A stretch of DNA of 50,182 nucleotides from Ardenticatenales bacterium (lineage in GTDB: Bacteria > Chloroflexota > Anaerolineae > Promineifilales > Promineifilaceae): contig JACKBM010000052.1 in NCBI GenBank assembly GCA_020634575.1, forward strand, positions 1 to 50,182. Direction: 5' to 3'. The notes below the pieces were generated by a model. The model did not search any database and was not told the origin of the DNA. It was given only the letters and a program-made list of their open reading frames with translations. The position numbers and the translations under genes were made by a program. This document shows positions 1-10,335 of the stretch, in pieces; positions within the stretch are counted from its first letter, which is position 1; each line of letters begins with the position of its first letter.

Positions 1-2
1 TC

Positions 3-98
3 TACATCCAGCCCGTCTGGCAATTCGCCGGCACGACCGATAATGGTGACCTGGTCACCTTCTATGTTCAGGCTGTAGCGCCGGCCTACGTTGAGTAA
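3..98 (+). CDS. C-terminal fragment of an unidentified protein
   Basis: Only the last 31 codons lie in the window; the frame stays open from the left edge and stops at TAA 96-98. The visible tail contains an aromatic-rich stretch (YIQPVWQFAGTTDNG, then FYVQAV). A perfect intrinsic terminator follows 22 bases after the stop, which supports a real gene end. The fragment is too short for a family assignment; an exported or lipoprotein origin is only a guess from the beta-strand-like pattern. Confidence 0.6.
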   Translation, partial: YIQPVWQFAGTTDNGDLVTFYVQAVAPAYVE

Positions 99-120
99 TC
101 TGGCACCGACCTTGTGATTG

Positions 121-150
121 GGGAGGCCGCCCGCGCGGCCTCCCTTTTTT
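121..150 (+). terminator. Rho-independent terminator
   Basis: A perfect 10-bp stem (GGGAGGCCGC / GCGGCCTCCC) with loop CCGC is followed directly by six T. It ends transcription of the gene stopping at 98. The minus-strand gene stopping at 152 could use the same stem, but it has no T-run on that side. Confidence 0.93.
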
Positions 151-151
151 G

Positions 152-889
152 TTAGCTACTGGCGCCCCGGTAGATGCCGGTGCGCAGTTCCTGGGCCAGC
201 GCTTCCGTTTCTGGCATGTTGATGGCCCGGGCGTGGGCGATGGTCGCCTCCACATCGTAGGGCAGGCGCACAAACTCGACGTCGATATTGCTGCGCTGGC
301 TGGCCTCCCGCTCGCCGTTGAGGATGACGTAGGTGGCCCAGGTCTGGTCGAGCGGATTACCGACGCTGCCAACGTTGATGAGCTGGTTGCTACGGTTGAT
401 GGGGAGCAGGTAGGCGGCGTGGATGTCGCCGTAGAGGACGGTTTGGGGGACCGGCCGGTCCAGCCCCGTCGCCTCGCTGTTGGCGAACATCGCCGCCAAT
501 GTCTCCTTGTCATCCCAGGGAAAAACCCGAAAATAAACCGATTCTTGTGACGCGTGGTAGAGCCGCACAACCTGGCCGCTCAACTGCAAATCGTAACAAT
601 AGGGCAGATTGCCCAGGTAGTCCAGCCGCGCCTGGCCCAATTGCTCCTGCCAGAAGATGACGGCCGGGTGCTCATGAGGCTGGGACATCATCAAATCCCA
701 GTTGCCCTGCACAATGACCGCACATTGCGCTCGGGCGACGTCGACCGCCTCGGCGCTGTACGGCCCCTTGCCCGCCAGATCACCCAGGCAATAAATTTCC
801 TCGATGCCGCGCGCCTGAATATCTGCCAGAACAGTCTCCAAAGCTGGCAAATTACCATGAATGTCCGAAATGATTGCGATTTTGTCCAT
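152..889 (-). CDS. Calcineurin-like metallophosphoesterase (YfcE/ApaH-type superfamily)
   Basis: A 245-residue cytoplasmic protein of the metallophosphoesterase superfamily. The N-terminus has the first metal motif SDIHGN (D9, H11), then GDLAGKG (D37) and QGNWD (N63, where the family usually has GNHD). Later LYHAS and GDIHAAY supply further histidine ligands. Such enzymes hold two metals and hydrolyse phosphomonoesters, phosphodiesters or diadenosine tetraphosphate; the substrate here cannot be read from sequence. It begins at ATG 887-889 and is divergent from the isocitrate dehydrogenase gene, with about 220 bases between. The Trp in place of the usual His in GNHD, and GDIH in place of GHTH, are mild departures from the textbook motif. 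Confidence 0.88.
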   Translation of the reverse strand: MDKIAIISDIHGNLPALETVLADIQARGIEEIYCLGDLAGKGPYSAEAVDVARAQCAVIVQGNWDLMMSQPHEHPAVIFWQEQLGQARLDYLGNLPYCYDLQLSGQVVRLYHASQESVYFRVFPWDDKETLAAMFANSEATGLDRPVPQTVLYGDIHAAYLLPINRSNQLINVGSVGNPLDQTWATYVILNGEREASQRSNIDVEFVRLPYDVEATIAHARAINMPETEALAQELRTGIYRGASS

Positions 890-970
890 GGCGACTATTC
901 TATTGGTTCGCTTGCTGTTATACTACCGACGCTTACCACACCTTTTCAATACCATGAAATGAGACAAATC

Positions 971-3338
<2,368 letters not shown>

Positions 3339-3360
3339 GTTGTAGACATTTCAAAGTAAG

Positions 3361-3399
3361 AGCCGCAGGTCGCCTGAAGGGGGCCTGCGGCTTTTTTTT
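3361..3399 (+). terminator. Rho-independent terminator after icd
   Basis: AGCCGCAGG and CCTGCGGCT form a 9-bp stem that can extend inward with weaker pairs, followed by a run of T to 3399. It begins 22 bases after the icd stop codon. Confidence 0.92.
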
Positions 3400-3404
3400 G
3401 CCCC

Positions 3405-3435
3405 TTGCATATCACGTTACGTGATACTGTATGCT
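3405..3435 (+). promoter_or_regulatory. Candidate MerR-type promoter with palindromic operator
   Basis: A perfect 17-bp palindrome, TATCACGT-T-ACGTGATA, lies at 3410-3426. It sits in a 19-bp spacer between a weak -35 (TTGCAT, 3405-3410) and a -10-like TATGCT (3430-3435). Over-long 19-bp spacers filled by a palindrome are the hallmark of promoters remodelled by MerR-family activators. The DUF2268 gene starts 75 bases downstream. The hexamers are poor matches, as expected for an activator-dependent promoter. Confidence 0.5.
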
Positions 3436-3509
3436 GCCTCTGTTGTCTTGATCAGGACGCTTGCATAGAAGCAAGCACGACCTCCATCATCAGGACAAGA
3501 GGAGAAACA

Positions 3510-4403
3510 ATGAAAATCAACTGGATTGACACGTATGACATCTACCAGCGTATCATTGCCGCGCCTGATGACGAAGCGCGCGAACGGATCTACGAGGCGT
3601 CGTTTATCCAACCCTGGCAGCAGATGATGGCGATGGTCGCCGGGCCGGCCGCGGCGGCGGACCGCTGGGCTGGGGCACGGAATTGGCAATGGCTACTGCC
3701 GGACCAGCTGCGCCAGCCGCCGTCGTTAATCGTCGAGATGGCGGCGGCATCTGCCTGGGCGACGGGTGCGGCGGCCATGCAAACCGCCGTGGACCGCTTT
3801 GCCGACTATCAGGAGCAGATCCCCATCGAAACCATAGAAGGTTGGTTGCTGCTGGCGGATCCGGAGCGGGCGGACCCGATTAACCGGGGTTATACCGGGG
3901 CCGGGGATTTCATGCAGCCCCGTTTTGTGGTGCAATACAGCGAGGCCAATGATTACAATCTGCCGCGTTTGGGTGGGTGTATCGTTCATGAAATGCATCA
4001 CTTGATCCGGTCGCGGGTGGTCCCCTGGTTTTTCCCTCAGGCGACGGTGGCGCAGTACATTGTCCATGAAGGGCTGGCAGAATCGTTTGCGGCGGCGATT
4101 TATGGACCGGACATGGTTGGTTACTACGTGACCGAATTCGCTGAAGGTGAGTTGGCTACGGCGCGCACGTTACTGGCCGACAACCTGGCCACAACCGGGT
4201 TTGACCTCTTGCGCTCCTTCATCTTTGGCGACCATTGGGCCAAGAAGCTGGGGTTGCCTGAAGTGGGCATGCCGGCTTACGGCGGCTATGCCATCGGCTA
4301 CCGGGTGGTGCAAGCCTACTTGCAGCGGACTGGCAGCAGTATCGAGGCAGCGACGTTTGTACCGGCCGATCAGATTATCGCGGACTCGGCCTACTTCGCC
4401 TGA
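3510..4403 (+). CDS. Zn-dependent protease of the DUF2268 (YjaZ-like) family
   Basis: A 297-residue protein without a signal peptide. It carries HEMHH (H160, E161, H164), the HExxH zinc-protease motif, in the context GGCIVHEMHHLIRSRV, and a downstream HEGLAESFAAAIYG (E187/E191) that would supply the third ligand. This arrangement is typical of the DUF2268 putative metalloprotease family. I chose ATG 3510 because it has GAGGAG seven bases upstream and places the promoter palindrome outside the gene; the longer frame from 3405 would translate the operator. Its substrate is unknown. It stands alone between the icd terminator and the next secreted-protein gene. Inference: induction through the MerR-like promoter suggests a response to a drug-like or toxic small molecule. 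Confidence 0.82.
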   Translation: MKINWIDTYDIYQRIIAAPDDEARERIYEASFIQPWQQMMAMVAGPAAAADRWAGARNWQWLLPDQLRQPPSLIVEMAAASAWATGAAAMQTAVDRFADYQEQIPIETIEGWLLLADPERADPINRGYTGAGDFMQPRFVVQYSEANDYNLPRLGGCIVHEMHHLIRSRVVPWFFPQATVAQYIVHEGLAESFAAAIYGPDMVGYYVTEFAEGELATARTLLADNLATTGFDLLRSFIFGDHWAKKLGLPEVGMPAYGGYAIGYRVVQAYLQRTGSSIEAATFVPADQIIADSAYFA

Positions 4404-4455
4404 CCCATTTTGTCACACAATTCGGCCCCGGCCGATTCCATAACGACACCACTAC

Positions 4456-4510
4456 GATACCTCCCGAATAAGCTTTACTCAGTTCTGTAATCCTTGTTCG
4501 TGGAGGTATC
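4456..4510 (+). promoter_or_regulatory. Hairpin sequestering the Shine-Dalgarno of the next gene
   Basis: GATACCTCC-CGAA (4456-4468) pairs with TTCG-T-GGAGGTATC (4497-4510). This gives 13 base pairs with one bulged T and a 28-nt loop. The 3' arm contains the whole Shine-Dalgarno GGAGG (4502-4506) of the gene starting at GTG 4514. The fold would block ribosome binding unless melted, or absent because transcription starts inside the loop. Confidence 0.55.
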
Positions 4511-4513
4511 ACT

Positions 4514-7345
4514 GTGCCAAAATTTCGTGCGCTTTCCCTGGCCCTCTCCCTGGGAGGAGTCTTCTTGCTGGCCCTGTTCTGGGGCTATGGCCGATCCCTG
4601 GCTCGACCATTGCAGCAGTTACAGGTCGGCAACCAGATCAGCTATCAGGGCATCCTGGAGGAGTCGGGCAGCCCGGCTGAAGGGGAGTATGATTTTCGCT
4701 TTCGCCTTTATGACGCGCCCAGTGGCGGCATTCAGGCCGGTAGTGAAGTGCTAATTGAGGACCTACAGGTTCTGGATGGCCGTTTTAACGCCGGATTGGA
4801 TTTTGGCGATGTCTGGGATGGGTCCGCTTATTACCTGGAAATTGATGTGCGGGCCGGCGCCAGCAGCGGCAGTTATGAGACGTTGACGCCGCGCCAGCCC
4901 CTGACACCGGCGCCATATGCCAGCTTTGCCGGCGGTGCGCCCTGGTCGGGTCTGGCCGATGTACCGGCCGGTTTCGCCGATGACACCGACGACGACACCC
5001 TGTCCGGCCTGAGCTGCCTCAACGGTCAGGTCGCCAAGTTCGATGGTAGCGCCTGGGTTTGTGATGATGACGAGATCGGCGCCGGGGGTGGCGGTGGTGA
5101 TATTACCGCTGTGAATGCGGGTGCTGGTCTGCTTGGTGGCGGCGGCAGTGGTGACGTGACCCTGTCAGTGGAGTTTGCCGGCGATGGCAGCGCCGATTCG
5201 GCTGCCCGCAGCGACCATCTACATGACGATCGTTATTACACCGAGAGTGAGTTGGGCACGGCTGGCCAGGCATCGGTGGCCTGGGGTAACCTGGCTGGGG
5301 TACCGGCCGGTCTCGACGACGGCGACGATGACACCACCTACACCGCCGGCACCGGCCTGACCCTCAGCGGTGGCGCTTTTTCGTTGCTAGGCAGCTTCCA
5401 ATTACCGCAAGGCTGCAACCGCGGCCAGATTCCGGAGTGGAATGGCGGTAGCTGGATTTGCAGCGATGACAATGACACCAAATACACGGCTGGGAATGGC
5501 CTGCAACTCAACGGTACTGTTTTCTCTGCTGTCGGTAGCCCGATTGACAACATCATCATTGTCTCGCCGGTTGGCGGCGATTTCAGTTCGATCCAGGCCG
5601 CGATTGACAGCATCAATGATGCGGCAGCCGCGAATCCCTATCTCGTCTGGGTGGGTCCCGGCATCTACACCGAGAATGTGACGCTGAAACCGTATGTGCA
5701 TCTGCAGGGCGCTGACCGGGCCGCTGTTACCATCACGAGTAACGCCAGCACCAGCAATGTACCGCCAGATGTGGCCACGCTTATTCTGGCCGCCAACAGC
5801 ACCTTGCGCGATGTCACGGTTGTGAACACCGGATCGGGCGTGCGTAACGTGGCGGTGCTGGCCCTGGCGGGCACGGCCAATAGTGCCGTGGACCATGTCC
5901 AGGTGCTGGCCAATGGCGCTGGCACGACGAGCGAGGGCTTTCATCTGCGCGGCGCCGGTACGGTGTTGTCCCTTAACGAGATTGATCTGCGTCTCCAAAC
6001 TTCAGCCACCGCAATTGGGTTGACCGCCGACGATGGCGCGCAGGTGACGATGACGGCTGCTGATTTCTGGGTGACCTCGTCGGCAACGAACGCGCTGGCG
6101 CTGTACCAGTTGGGCGCCAGCACGGCGCTGACGGTGAGCCAGTCGTTGGCTGTGGTTGAATCTGCCTCGGGTAGTACCGGTTTGTCGGTGGTAGCCGGGG
6201 CAGCTACCGTGGCCAATAGCACGCTGGTTGCCCGTAGCAGTGGCGGCGGCACCAATTTTGGTATCTCTTCGTTTGGCAGTCTGACGACCTACGATGTGAC
6301 AGCCGTCGCCAGCGGCGCCCAATTCTACAATTATGGCGTTGAAAGCTTTCTCGAGGCGACTGTTTATGGTGGCCATTTCGAGGGTCGAGGCGGCACGGGG
6401 ACATCCAGCATCAATGCCGCAGTGGGTTTCCACGCCCGGGGCCGTACCTATGCAGAAGGATTAACCGCCATCGGCCACGATCATGTCCAGCGAAATCAGG
6501 GACTTGATGTGGAGGGCGGTCAGGTCACCATTGTCGGCGGCTACTTTTATGGTGCTGGTGGCGTAACTGCCTACGGCATCGAAAATTTCGGTACTGGCGG
6601 TGTCCTGACGGCGACAGCAGTTATTGCGGTCGGCGAGGGAGCCAGTTCGGGCAATTATGGGCTTTACAACGGTGGTCCGGCATCACTTTATGGCGGCAGT
6701 TTCACGGGTAAGGGCTCGGGCGCCGTTTTTGGGACGTATGGCATCAACAATGTGTTTACGATTGGCATTCTGGAAGCGACGGGCGTCACTGCCCTGGGCA
6801 CAAATGGGGACAACGAGGTGTGGGGCCTGCGCAATTGGCTGGGGAGCGTCACCTTGTATGGCGGTTCATTTACCGCCATTAGCGGCACCACTGCCTACGG
6901 CCTGGACAATGACACGACCAATGCCATACTGCGCGCTTATGACGTCGCCGTTCTGGCCCAGACGGACGGCGCCAACAGCTATGGCTTGATTAACCGGAAC
7001 ACAGCGGATGCCTGGATATACGGGGGGGCGGTCATTGCCGATGGCGGCACGACTGTTGCGCGTGCTGTTTACAATCTGGGTTCCGGCAGTTCAATGGAGA
7101 TTGACAATTTTGTCGGTATCGCCCGGAACGCGGGAGTCAATCAAGCTTTGCGTAATCAGAACTCAGCCGTTGTCGACATCACGAATTCGCGCTTCGTGGG
7201 GGATGCGAACAGTGCGGTTTATATGAGCAGTGGGGCGGTGCGCCTGGGCAGCGTGCAGCTGGAAGGCGGGGCCACCCGGGTAGCCGGAACATTGGTTTGC
7301 TTCCAGACGTTTGACGCCAACTTTGCCGCCTATACCTGCCCGTAA
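4514..7345 (+). CDS. Large secreted right-handed beta-helix (pectin-lyase-fold) protein
   Basis: A 943-residue exported protein starting at GTG 4514, seven bases after GGAGG. Residues about 5-25 form a hydrophobic signal segment. Residues about 35-140 hold a beta-rich domain (ISYQGILEESG to LTPAPYASF), a pattern seen in bacterial repeat exoproteins. From about 150 to 345, glycine-rich DDDTxYTAGxGLxL units resemble phage tail-fibre linkers. From about 350, SIQAAID, PYLVWVGPGIYTENVTL and VHLQGAD match the start of pectinesterase-like beta-helices, followed by some 500 residues of short GG-rich coils (YGGSF, YGLYN). No catalytic motif is clear, so adhesion or a surface structure is likelier than an enzyme. 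It is followed 11 bases later by a small exported protein, probably in the same operon. Confidence 0.82.
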   Translation: MPKFRALSLALSLGGVFLLALFWGYGRSLARPLQQLQVGNQISYQGILEESGSPAEGEYDFRFRLYDAPSGGIQAGSEVLIEDLQVLDGRFNAGLDFGDVWDGSAYYLEIDVRAGASSGSYETLTPRQPLTPAPYASFAGGAPWSGLADVPAGFADDTDDDTLSGLSCLNGQVAKFDGSAWVCDDDEIGAGGGGGDITAVNAGAGLLGGGGSGDVTLSVEFAGDGSADSAARSDHLHDDRYYTESELGTAGQASVAWGNLAGVPAGLDDGDDDTTYTAGTGLTLSGGAFSLLGSFQLPQGCNRGQIPEWNGGSWICSDDNDTKYTAGNGLQLNGTVFSAVGSPIDNIIIVSPVGGDFSSIQAAIDSINDAAAANPYLVWVGPGIYTENVTLKPYVHLQGADRAAVTITSNASTSNVPPDVATLILAANSTLRDVTVVNTGSGVRNVAVLALAGTANSAVDHVQVLANGAGTTSEGFHLRGAGTVLSLNEIDLRLQTSATAIGLTADDGAQVTMTAADFWVTSSATNALALYQLGASTALTVSQSLAVVESASGSTGLSVVAGAATVANSTLVARSSGGGTNFGISSFGSLTTYDVTAVASGAQFYNYGVESFLEATVYGGHFEGRGGTGTSSINAAVGFHARGRTYAEGLTAIGHDHVQRNQGLDVEGGQVTIVGGYFYGAGGVTAYGIENFGTGGVLTATAVIAVGEGASSGNYGLYNGGPASLYGGSFTGKGSGAVFGTYGINNVFTIGILEATGVTALGTNGDNEVWGLRNWLGSVTLYGGSFTAISGTTAYGLDNDTTNAILRAYDVAVLAQTDGANSYGLINRNTADAWIYGGAVIADGGTTVARAVYNLGSGSSMEIDNFVGIARNAGVNQALRNQNSAVVDITNSRFVGDANSAVYMSSGAVRLGSVQLEGGATRVAGTLVCFQTFDANFAAYTCP

Positions 7346-7355
7346 GGAGGTTTTC

Positions 7356-7655
7356 ATGAAGCGAAACAAAGTTTTCCTGCTCATGGCCTTCATTGTGGTG
7401 CTGCTATTGCTGCCGCTGGCAGCCCGGGGAGCCGGCCTGACGTTTGCGGTGCCATGGTGGACGGTTGATGGCGGCGGCGGGCGCAGTGAGGCCGGTAGCT
7501 TCGCCGTGACCGGCACCATCGGCCAACCGGATGCCGCCGGTGAATCGGCCGGTAGTACATTTGCAGTTAGTGGTGGCTTCTGGGCCGCGTCCGGCCAGAT
7601 TGCCCAGCCGGAACCGGAGCGGCTGTATTTGCCGATCGTTGTGGGGCCGCCGTAA
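7356..7655 (+). CDS. Small exported protein, Chloroflexota-type
   Basis: A 99-residue protein starting at ATG 7356 behind AAGGAGG (7344-7350). It has an N-terminal signal peptide (MKRNKVFLLMAFIVVLLLLP) and a short mature part containing WWTVDGGGG, two similar strands (SFAVTGTIGQPDAAG and TFAVSGGFW), and the C-terminus RLYLPIVVGPP. I recall this layout from many secreted Chloroflexota proteins, but no function is known to me. Its stop lies 140 bases from the convergent decarboxylase stop. The gene is very probably co-transcribed with the beta-helix protein. Confidence 0.8.
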   Translation: MKRNKVFLLMAFIVVLLLLPLAARGAGLTFAVPWWTVDGGGGRSEAGSFAVTGTIGQPDAAGESAGSTFAVSGGFWAASGQIAQPEPERLYLPIVVGPP

Positions 7656-7669
7656 GTGAATTGGTGAAG

Positions 7670-7707
7670 TTCGTGTCGGCAAAACAGGTTGACCAGCGTT
7701 GAGTGTG
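7670..7707 (+). repeat. 38-bp imperfect direct repeat, copy 1
   Basis: The copy has arms TTCGTGTCGGCAAAA and CAGCGTTGAGTGTG, both identical to copy 2 at 12484-12521, with a 9-bp variable core (five differences). The two copies share orientation and bracket the minus-strand gene block that includes a tyrosine recombinase. Confidence 0.75.
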
Positions 7708-7719
7708 ATAGTGAGGAAA

Positions 7720-7785
7720 CCTACCTCCGGGAGGCCCTACCGGTCCTGGCGAGTTGAACGCCTACTGGGCCTCCCGGAGGTTAGG
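7720..7785. repeat. Long inverted repeat between convergent genes
   Basis: ACCTCCGGGAGGCCC (7723-7737) is the exact complement of GGGCCTCCCGGAGGT (7767-7781). The stem extends three more pairs past one bulge. Each arm contains its own near-palindrome, and the loop has a small GGCG/CGCC hairpin. It lies between the stops of the exported protein (+) and the decarboxylase (-), and may terminate both; no T-runs are present. Confidence 0.7.
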
Positions 7786-7797
7786 CGCGGCGGCAGC

Positions 7798-9243
7798 TCA
7801 GGCCTGATCTGCCAGGCAAGCCTGGCCGGCGGCAGCGAGATGATCTAGCAGAAAGTCCAGGTCTGCTTCTTCGGTGCGGAAGTTGACGATGCTGGCGCGT
7901 AGCACGGCCTCGCCTTTGATCATAGTGTGGGTGAGATAGACCTCGCCGGCGGCCTGAACCCGGGCCAGGAGATCGTGGTTCAGGGACTCGATGGCAGCCG
8001 GGTCAGTGAGACCGGCCGGTGCATAGCGAAAACAAGTCACGCTTAACGGTCCAGCCGTCACCAGCTCAAAATCGGCTCGGGCCTGAATTTTCTGGCGTAA
8101 TGTACGGGCCAGGGCAATGTCCCGGCTGATCAGTTCCCGGTAACCTGACAGACCAATCTGCTTCAGCGCCAACCACAACTTCAGGGCGCGAAAAGCCCGG
8201 GTCTGTTGCGGCCCAAATTCGGCAAACCAGGGCAACAACCGGTCATCGCGCAGATACGCCGGTACAAGGCTAAAACAATCCTGCATCGCCGCTTTGTCGC
8301 GGACGAGGACCAGGCCACACTCTACCGGGACGTACATCCATTTGTGCGGGTCCATGCCCAGCGAGTCAGCCCGTTCCAGGCCGGCAAATTGGTCTGCCAG
8401 TTCGGGCAACAGGCGAGCTACGGCGCCGTAGGCCCCATCGATATGGAACCAGAGCCCTTCCGCTTCGCATAGGTCGGCAATCTCGTTGAGCGGGTCAATG
8501 GTGCCGGTGTTGACGGTACCGGCGCTGGCGACGACACAAACTGGCTGGCGCCCGGCGGCCCGGTCAGCGCTGATCAGCGCGGCGAGAGCGGCCACATCGA
8601 GCTGGAAATCAGTGGTAATCGGCACCTGGCGCAGGTTGTTGTTGCCAAAGCCGAGGAGTTCGATTGCTTTTTGGATGCTGCTGTGGCCTTCAGCGGAGGC
8701 GTAGATGGTGAGAGGCGCAGCGGCTTGCTGGAGCCCTTCCCGCCGGGCGGCGCCGTTGGTTTTGACATGACGCATTACGGCCAGCCCGACAATGGCGGCC
8801 ATGCTGCCGCCGCTGACCAGCAGACCACCGCTGTCAGGCGGGAAGCCCATCATCTCCTTGAACCAGTCGAGGACGCCATGTTCCAGGTAGGTGCTGGCCT
8901 GGTCGCCGCCGGCGGCACTGGTGTTCATGCCGGCCGCCAGCAACTCGCCGATGACACTCAGCGGGGCGCCCGGGGAGTTAATCCAGGCAAAAAAGCGCGG
9001 GTTATTGTGGCCGAGCGGATAGGGGAAGATATTTTCGGCCACAAACTGGAGGAGTTCATCCGGATTGGTGCCTTCTTCTGGCATGGGCTGGTGCATGAGT
9101 TGCTGGCGGAGCTGGTCGGGAACCGGCCGGCGGGCCAATTCTTCCCGTTGGCTCCGCTGCGCCAGGGCAGCGGCGATCAGGTCAATGGCTTCATAGCCGA
9201 GGCGGCGAAAAGTTTCCGGGTCAAGTTCCAGCGTTTTGCTCAT
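7798..9243 (-). CDS. PLP-dependent group II amino acid decarboxylase
   Basis: A 481-residue cytoplasmic enzyme of the aromatic-L-amino-acid/glutamate decarboxylase superfamily. Visible landmarks are AEGHSS (H187, stacks on PLP), HIDGAYG (D269, contacts the pyridine nitrogen) and DPHKWMYVP (K301, the Schiff-base lysine). The length is normal. I chose ATG 9243 over an upstream start, because MSKTLELDPETFRRLGYEAID begins the conserved N-terminus and GGAG lies upstream. The start overlaps the end of the DinB gene by 23 bases, so translation is probably coupled. Substrate specificity (Tyr, Trp, DOPA or another amino acid) cannot be decided from sequence. It is last in a minus-strand pair transcribed from the promoter at 9795-9823. 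Confidence 0.93.
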   Translation of the reverse strand: MSKTLELDPETFRRLGYEAIDLIAAALAQRSQREELARRPVPDQLRQQLMHQPMPEEGTNPDELLQFVAENIFPYPLGHNNPRFFAWINSPGAPLSVIGELLAAGMNTSAAGGDQASTYLEHGVLDWFKEMMGFPPDSGGLLVSGGSMAAIVGLAVMRHVKTNGAARREGLQQAAAPLTIYASAEGHSSIQKAIELLGFGNNNLRQVPITTDFQLDVAALAALISADRAAGRQPVCVVASAGTVNTGTIDPLNEIADLCEAEGLWFHIDGAYGAVARLLPELADQFAGLERADSLGMDPHKWMYVPVECGLVLVRDKAAMQDCFSLVPAYLRDDRLLPWFAEFGPQQTRAFRALKLWLALKQIGLSGYRELISRDIALARTLRQKIQARADFELVTAGPLSVTCFRYAPAGLTDPAAIESLNHDLLARVQAAGEVYLTHTMIKGEAVLRASIVNFRTEEADLDFLLDHLAAAGQACLADQA

Positions 9244-9754
9244 ACGTTTTGATTTGCTCCTCAATCTGTTGGGCATGGGCCTCAAAATGGATCTTCACAT
9301 AGTGAAACAGTCGGGCGACAGTGACTTCGCCTGCCAGTAAGGGATCCCAACCGGGGTAGACCACGCCTTTGCCCAGTTCGACATCGGTCACAGCGTCCAG
9401 GGCGCGGAGCGTGATGGCGTGGGCTTCATTGTAGGCTCTGGCGAAGAAGTCGTGCGAAGGATGGCGCGCGCCGAAGCGAGTGTAATGTTTATTGAGCCAG
9501 TCAAATAGCGCTCGTGGCAAGAGCTGGCTGATCAGGCTTATCAGCCAGCTCTGTTTCGTGATCAGGCGCACATCCTGGATGAGCAGGCGTGGGGCCAGGC
9601 TCATGTGAAAGAGGACCTGGCCGACGGTCCAGGCGGGATTGTCGCTCGGATTGTCGTAGAGCGCCGGCGGAACGCGGTCTAGTAACTCATGGAAGGCGGT
9701 ACGGGTTGCTTCCAGTTCGGCGCGTAAGGCTTCGCGCGTGTCACTGGCCGTCAT
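9221..9754 (-). CDS. DinB-family protein
   Basis: A 177-residue protein with the DinB/YfiT-like four-helix-bundle pattern: REALRAELEATRTAFHELLDRV, NPAWTVGQVLFHMSLAPRLLI, and a C-terminal ARLFHYVKIHFEAHAQQIEEQI. The conserved His residues in FHMS and FHYVKIHFEAH suit the metal triad of the family. Members include thiol-dependent transferases and damage-inducible proteins of unknown role. It is the first gene of a two-gene unit with the downstream decarboxylase, behind a good sigma-A-type promoter 41 to 69 bases upstream. Confidence 0.82.
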   Translation of the reverse strand: MTASDTREALRAELEATRTAFHELLDRVPPALYDNPSDNPAWTVGQVLFHMSLAPRLLIQDVRLITKQSWLISLISQLLPRALFDWLNKHYTRFGARHPSHDFFARAYNEAHAITLRALDAVTDVELGKGVVYPGWDPLLAGEVTVARLFHYVKIHFEAHAQQIEEQIKTYEQNAGT

Positions 9755-9794
9755 GAAAAGGAGTTCCAGGCAGGTTTATTCAGCATGGCATTTG

Positions 9795-9823
9795 ATTATA
9801 TGGGGGAGGTTGGCGGCCGTAAA
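9795..9823 (-). promoter_or_regulatory. Sigma-A-type promoter for DinB-decarboxylase
   Basis: On the minus strand, TTTACG (-35, at 9818-9823) and TATAAT (-10, at 9795-9800) are separated by exactly 17 bases. The start of transcription would fall near 9788, giving a leader of about 35 bases to the DinB ATG. Confidence 0.65.
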
Positions 9824-9890
9824 CGACGAATTTGCCAAAACATCACGCCGGCCGATATGGCCAGATCAGACGAATCTGGCTGCGAGCGAC

Positions 9891-10328
9891 CTAAAATTCT
9901 GTTGTGTAGGATGTGCCTAACGATTTGGCTGCCCAGGCGACAAATTCTACCTGCAGCGCCGTGACACCCAGGTGAAACAGATGGGTGTCGCAGTGGCAAT
10001 CTGAGGCGCCGAAGTTGGGGATGGGGGCCAGCGCTTGCGGCTGAATGGCCGTGGCCCAGCGGCATTCCAGCCGAACCGGGTCAGCACGGTACAAAGCACC
10101 ATTCAGGGTGGCAACGGTCAGAAGGTAGTCAATATGCCAATGTAGACGCTTATCCGGGCGGGCGTGGCGGCGTAGACGGGCGGCCAGCCCGCCCGGGCCG
10201 TGGGCGCTGCCAACGTAGCCGAGGAGACCGGCCGGTAAGCTCACCGGCCCGCGCCGCCCAACAGTCACGGTCTGCGGTTGCGTCAGTTCGATGAGCAGGA
10301 CGTAGGTGCCCGGTTTGTTGTCGATCAT
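9891..10328 (-). CDS. GIY-YIG-like nuclease-family protein (DUF123)
   Basis: A 145-residue protein matching the DUF123 group. GTYVLLIELTQP corresponds to GIY, GLLGYVGSAHGPGGL to YIG, followed by ARLRRHARPDKRLHWHIDYLL and a C-terminal IPNFGASDCHCDTHLF. I chose ATG 10328 over the longer frame, because the conserved region begins five residues later and it leaves a 7-base gap after the amidase stop. GIY-YIG proteins cut DNA, but the DUF123 subgroup has no assigned biochemical role. The paired Cys/His cluster (CHCDTH) may bind a metal. It is the last gene of the recombinase-TPR-amidase run. Confidence 0.8.
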   Translation of the reverse strand: MIDNKPGTYVLLIELTQPQTVTVGRRGPVSLPAGLLGYVGSAHGPGGLAARLRRHARPDKRLHWHIDYLLTVATLNGALYRADPVRLECRWATAIQPQALAPIPNFGASDCHCDTHLFHLGVTALQVEFVAWAAKSLGTSYTTEF

Positions 10329-10335
10329 GACTCGA

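Noticed and set aside
149..550. Long plus-strand ORF opposite the phosphoesterase gene
   Set aside because: It has no recognisable motif or ribosome site, and the minus-strand frame has all metal-binding motifs; it is an antisense shadow of a GC-rich gene.
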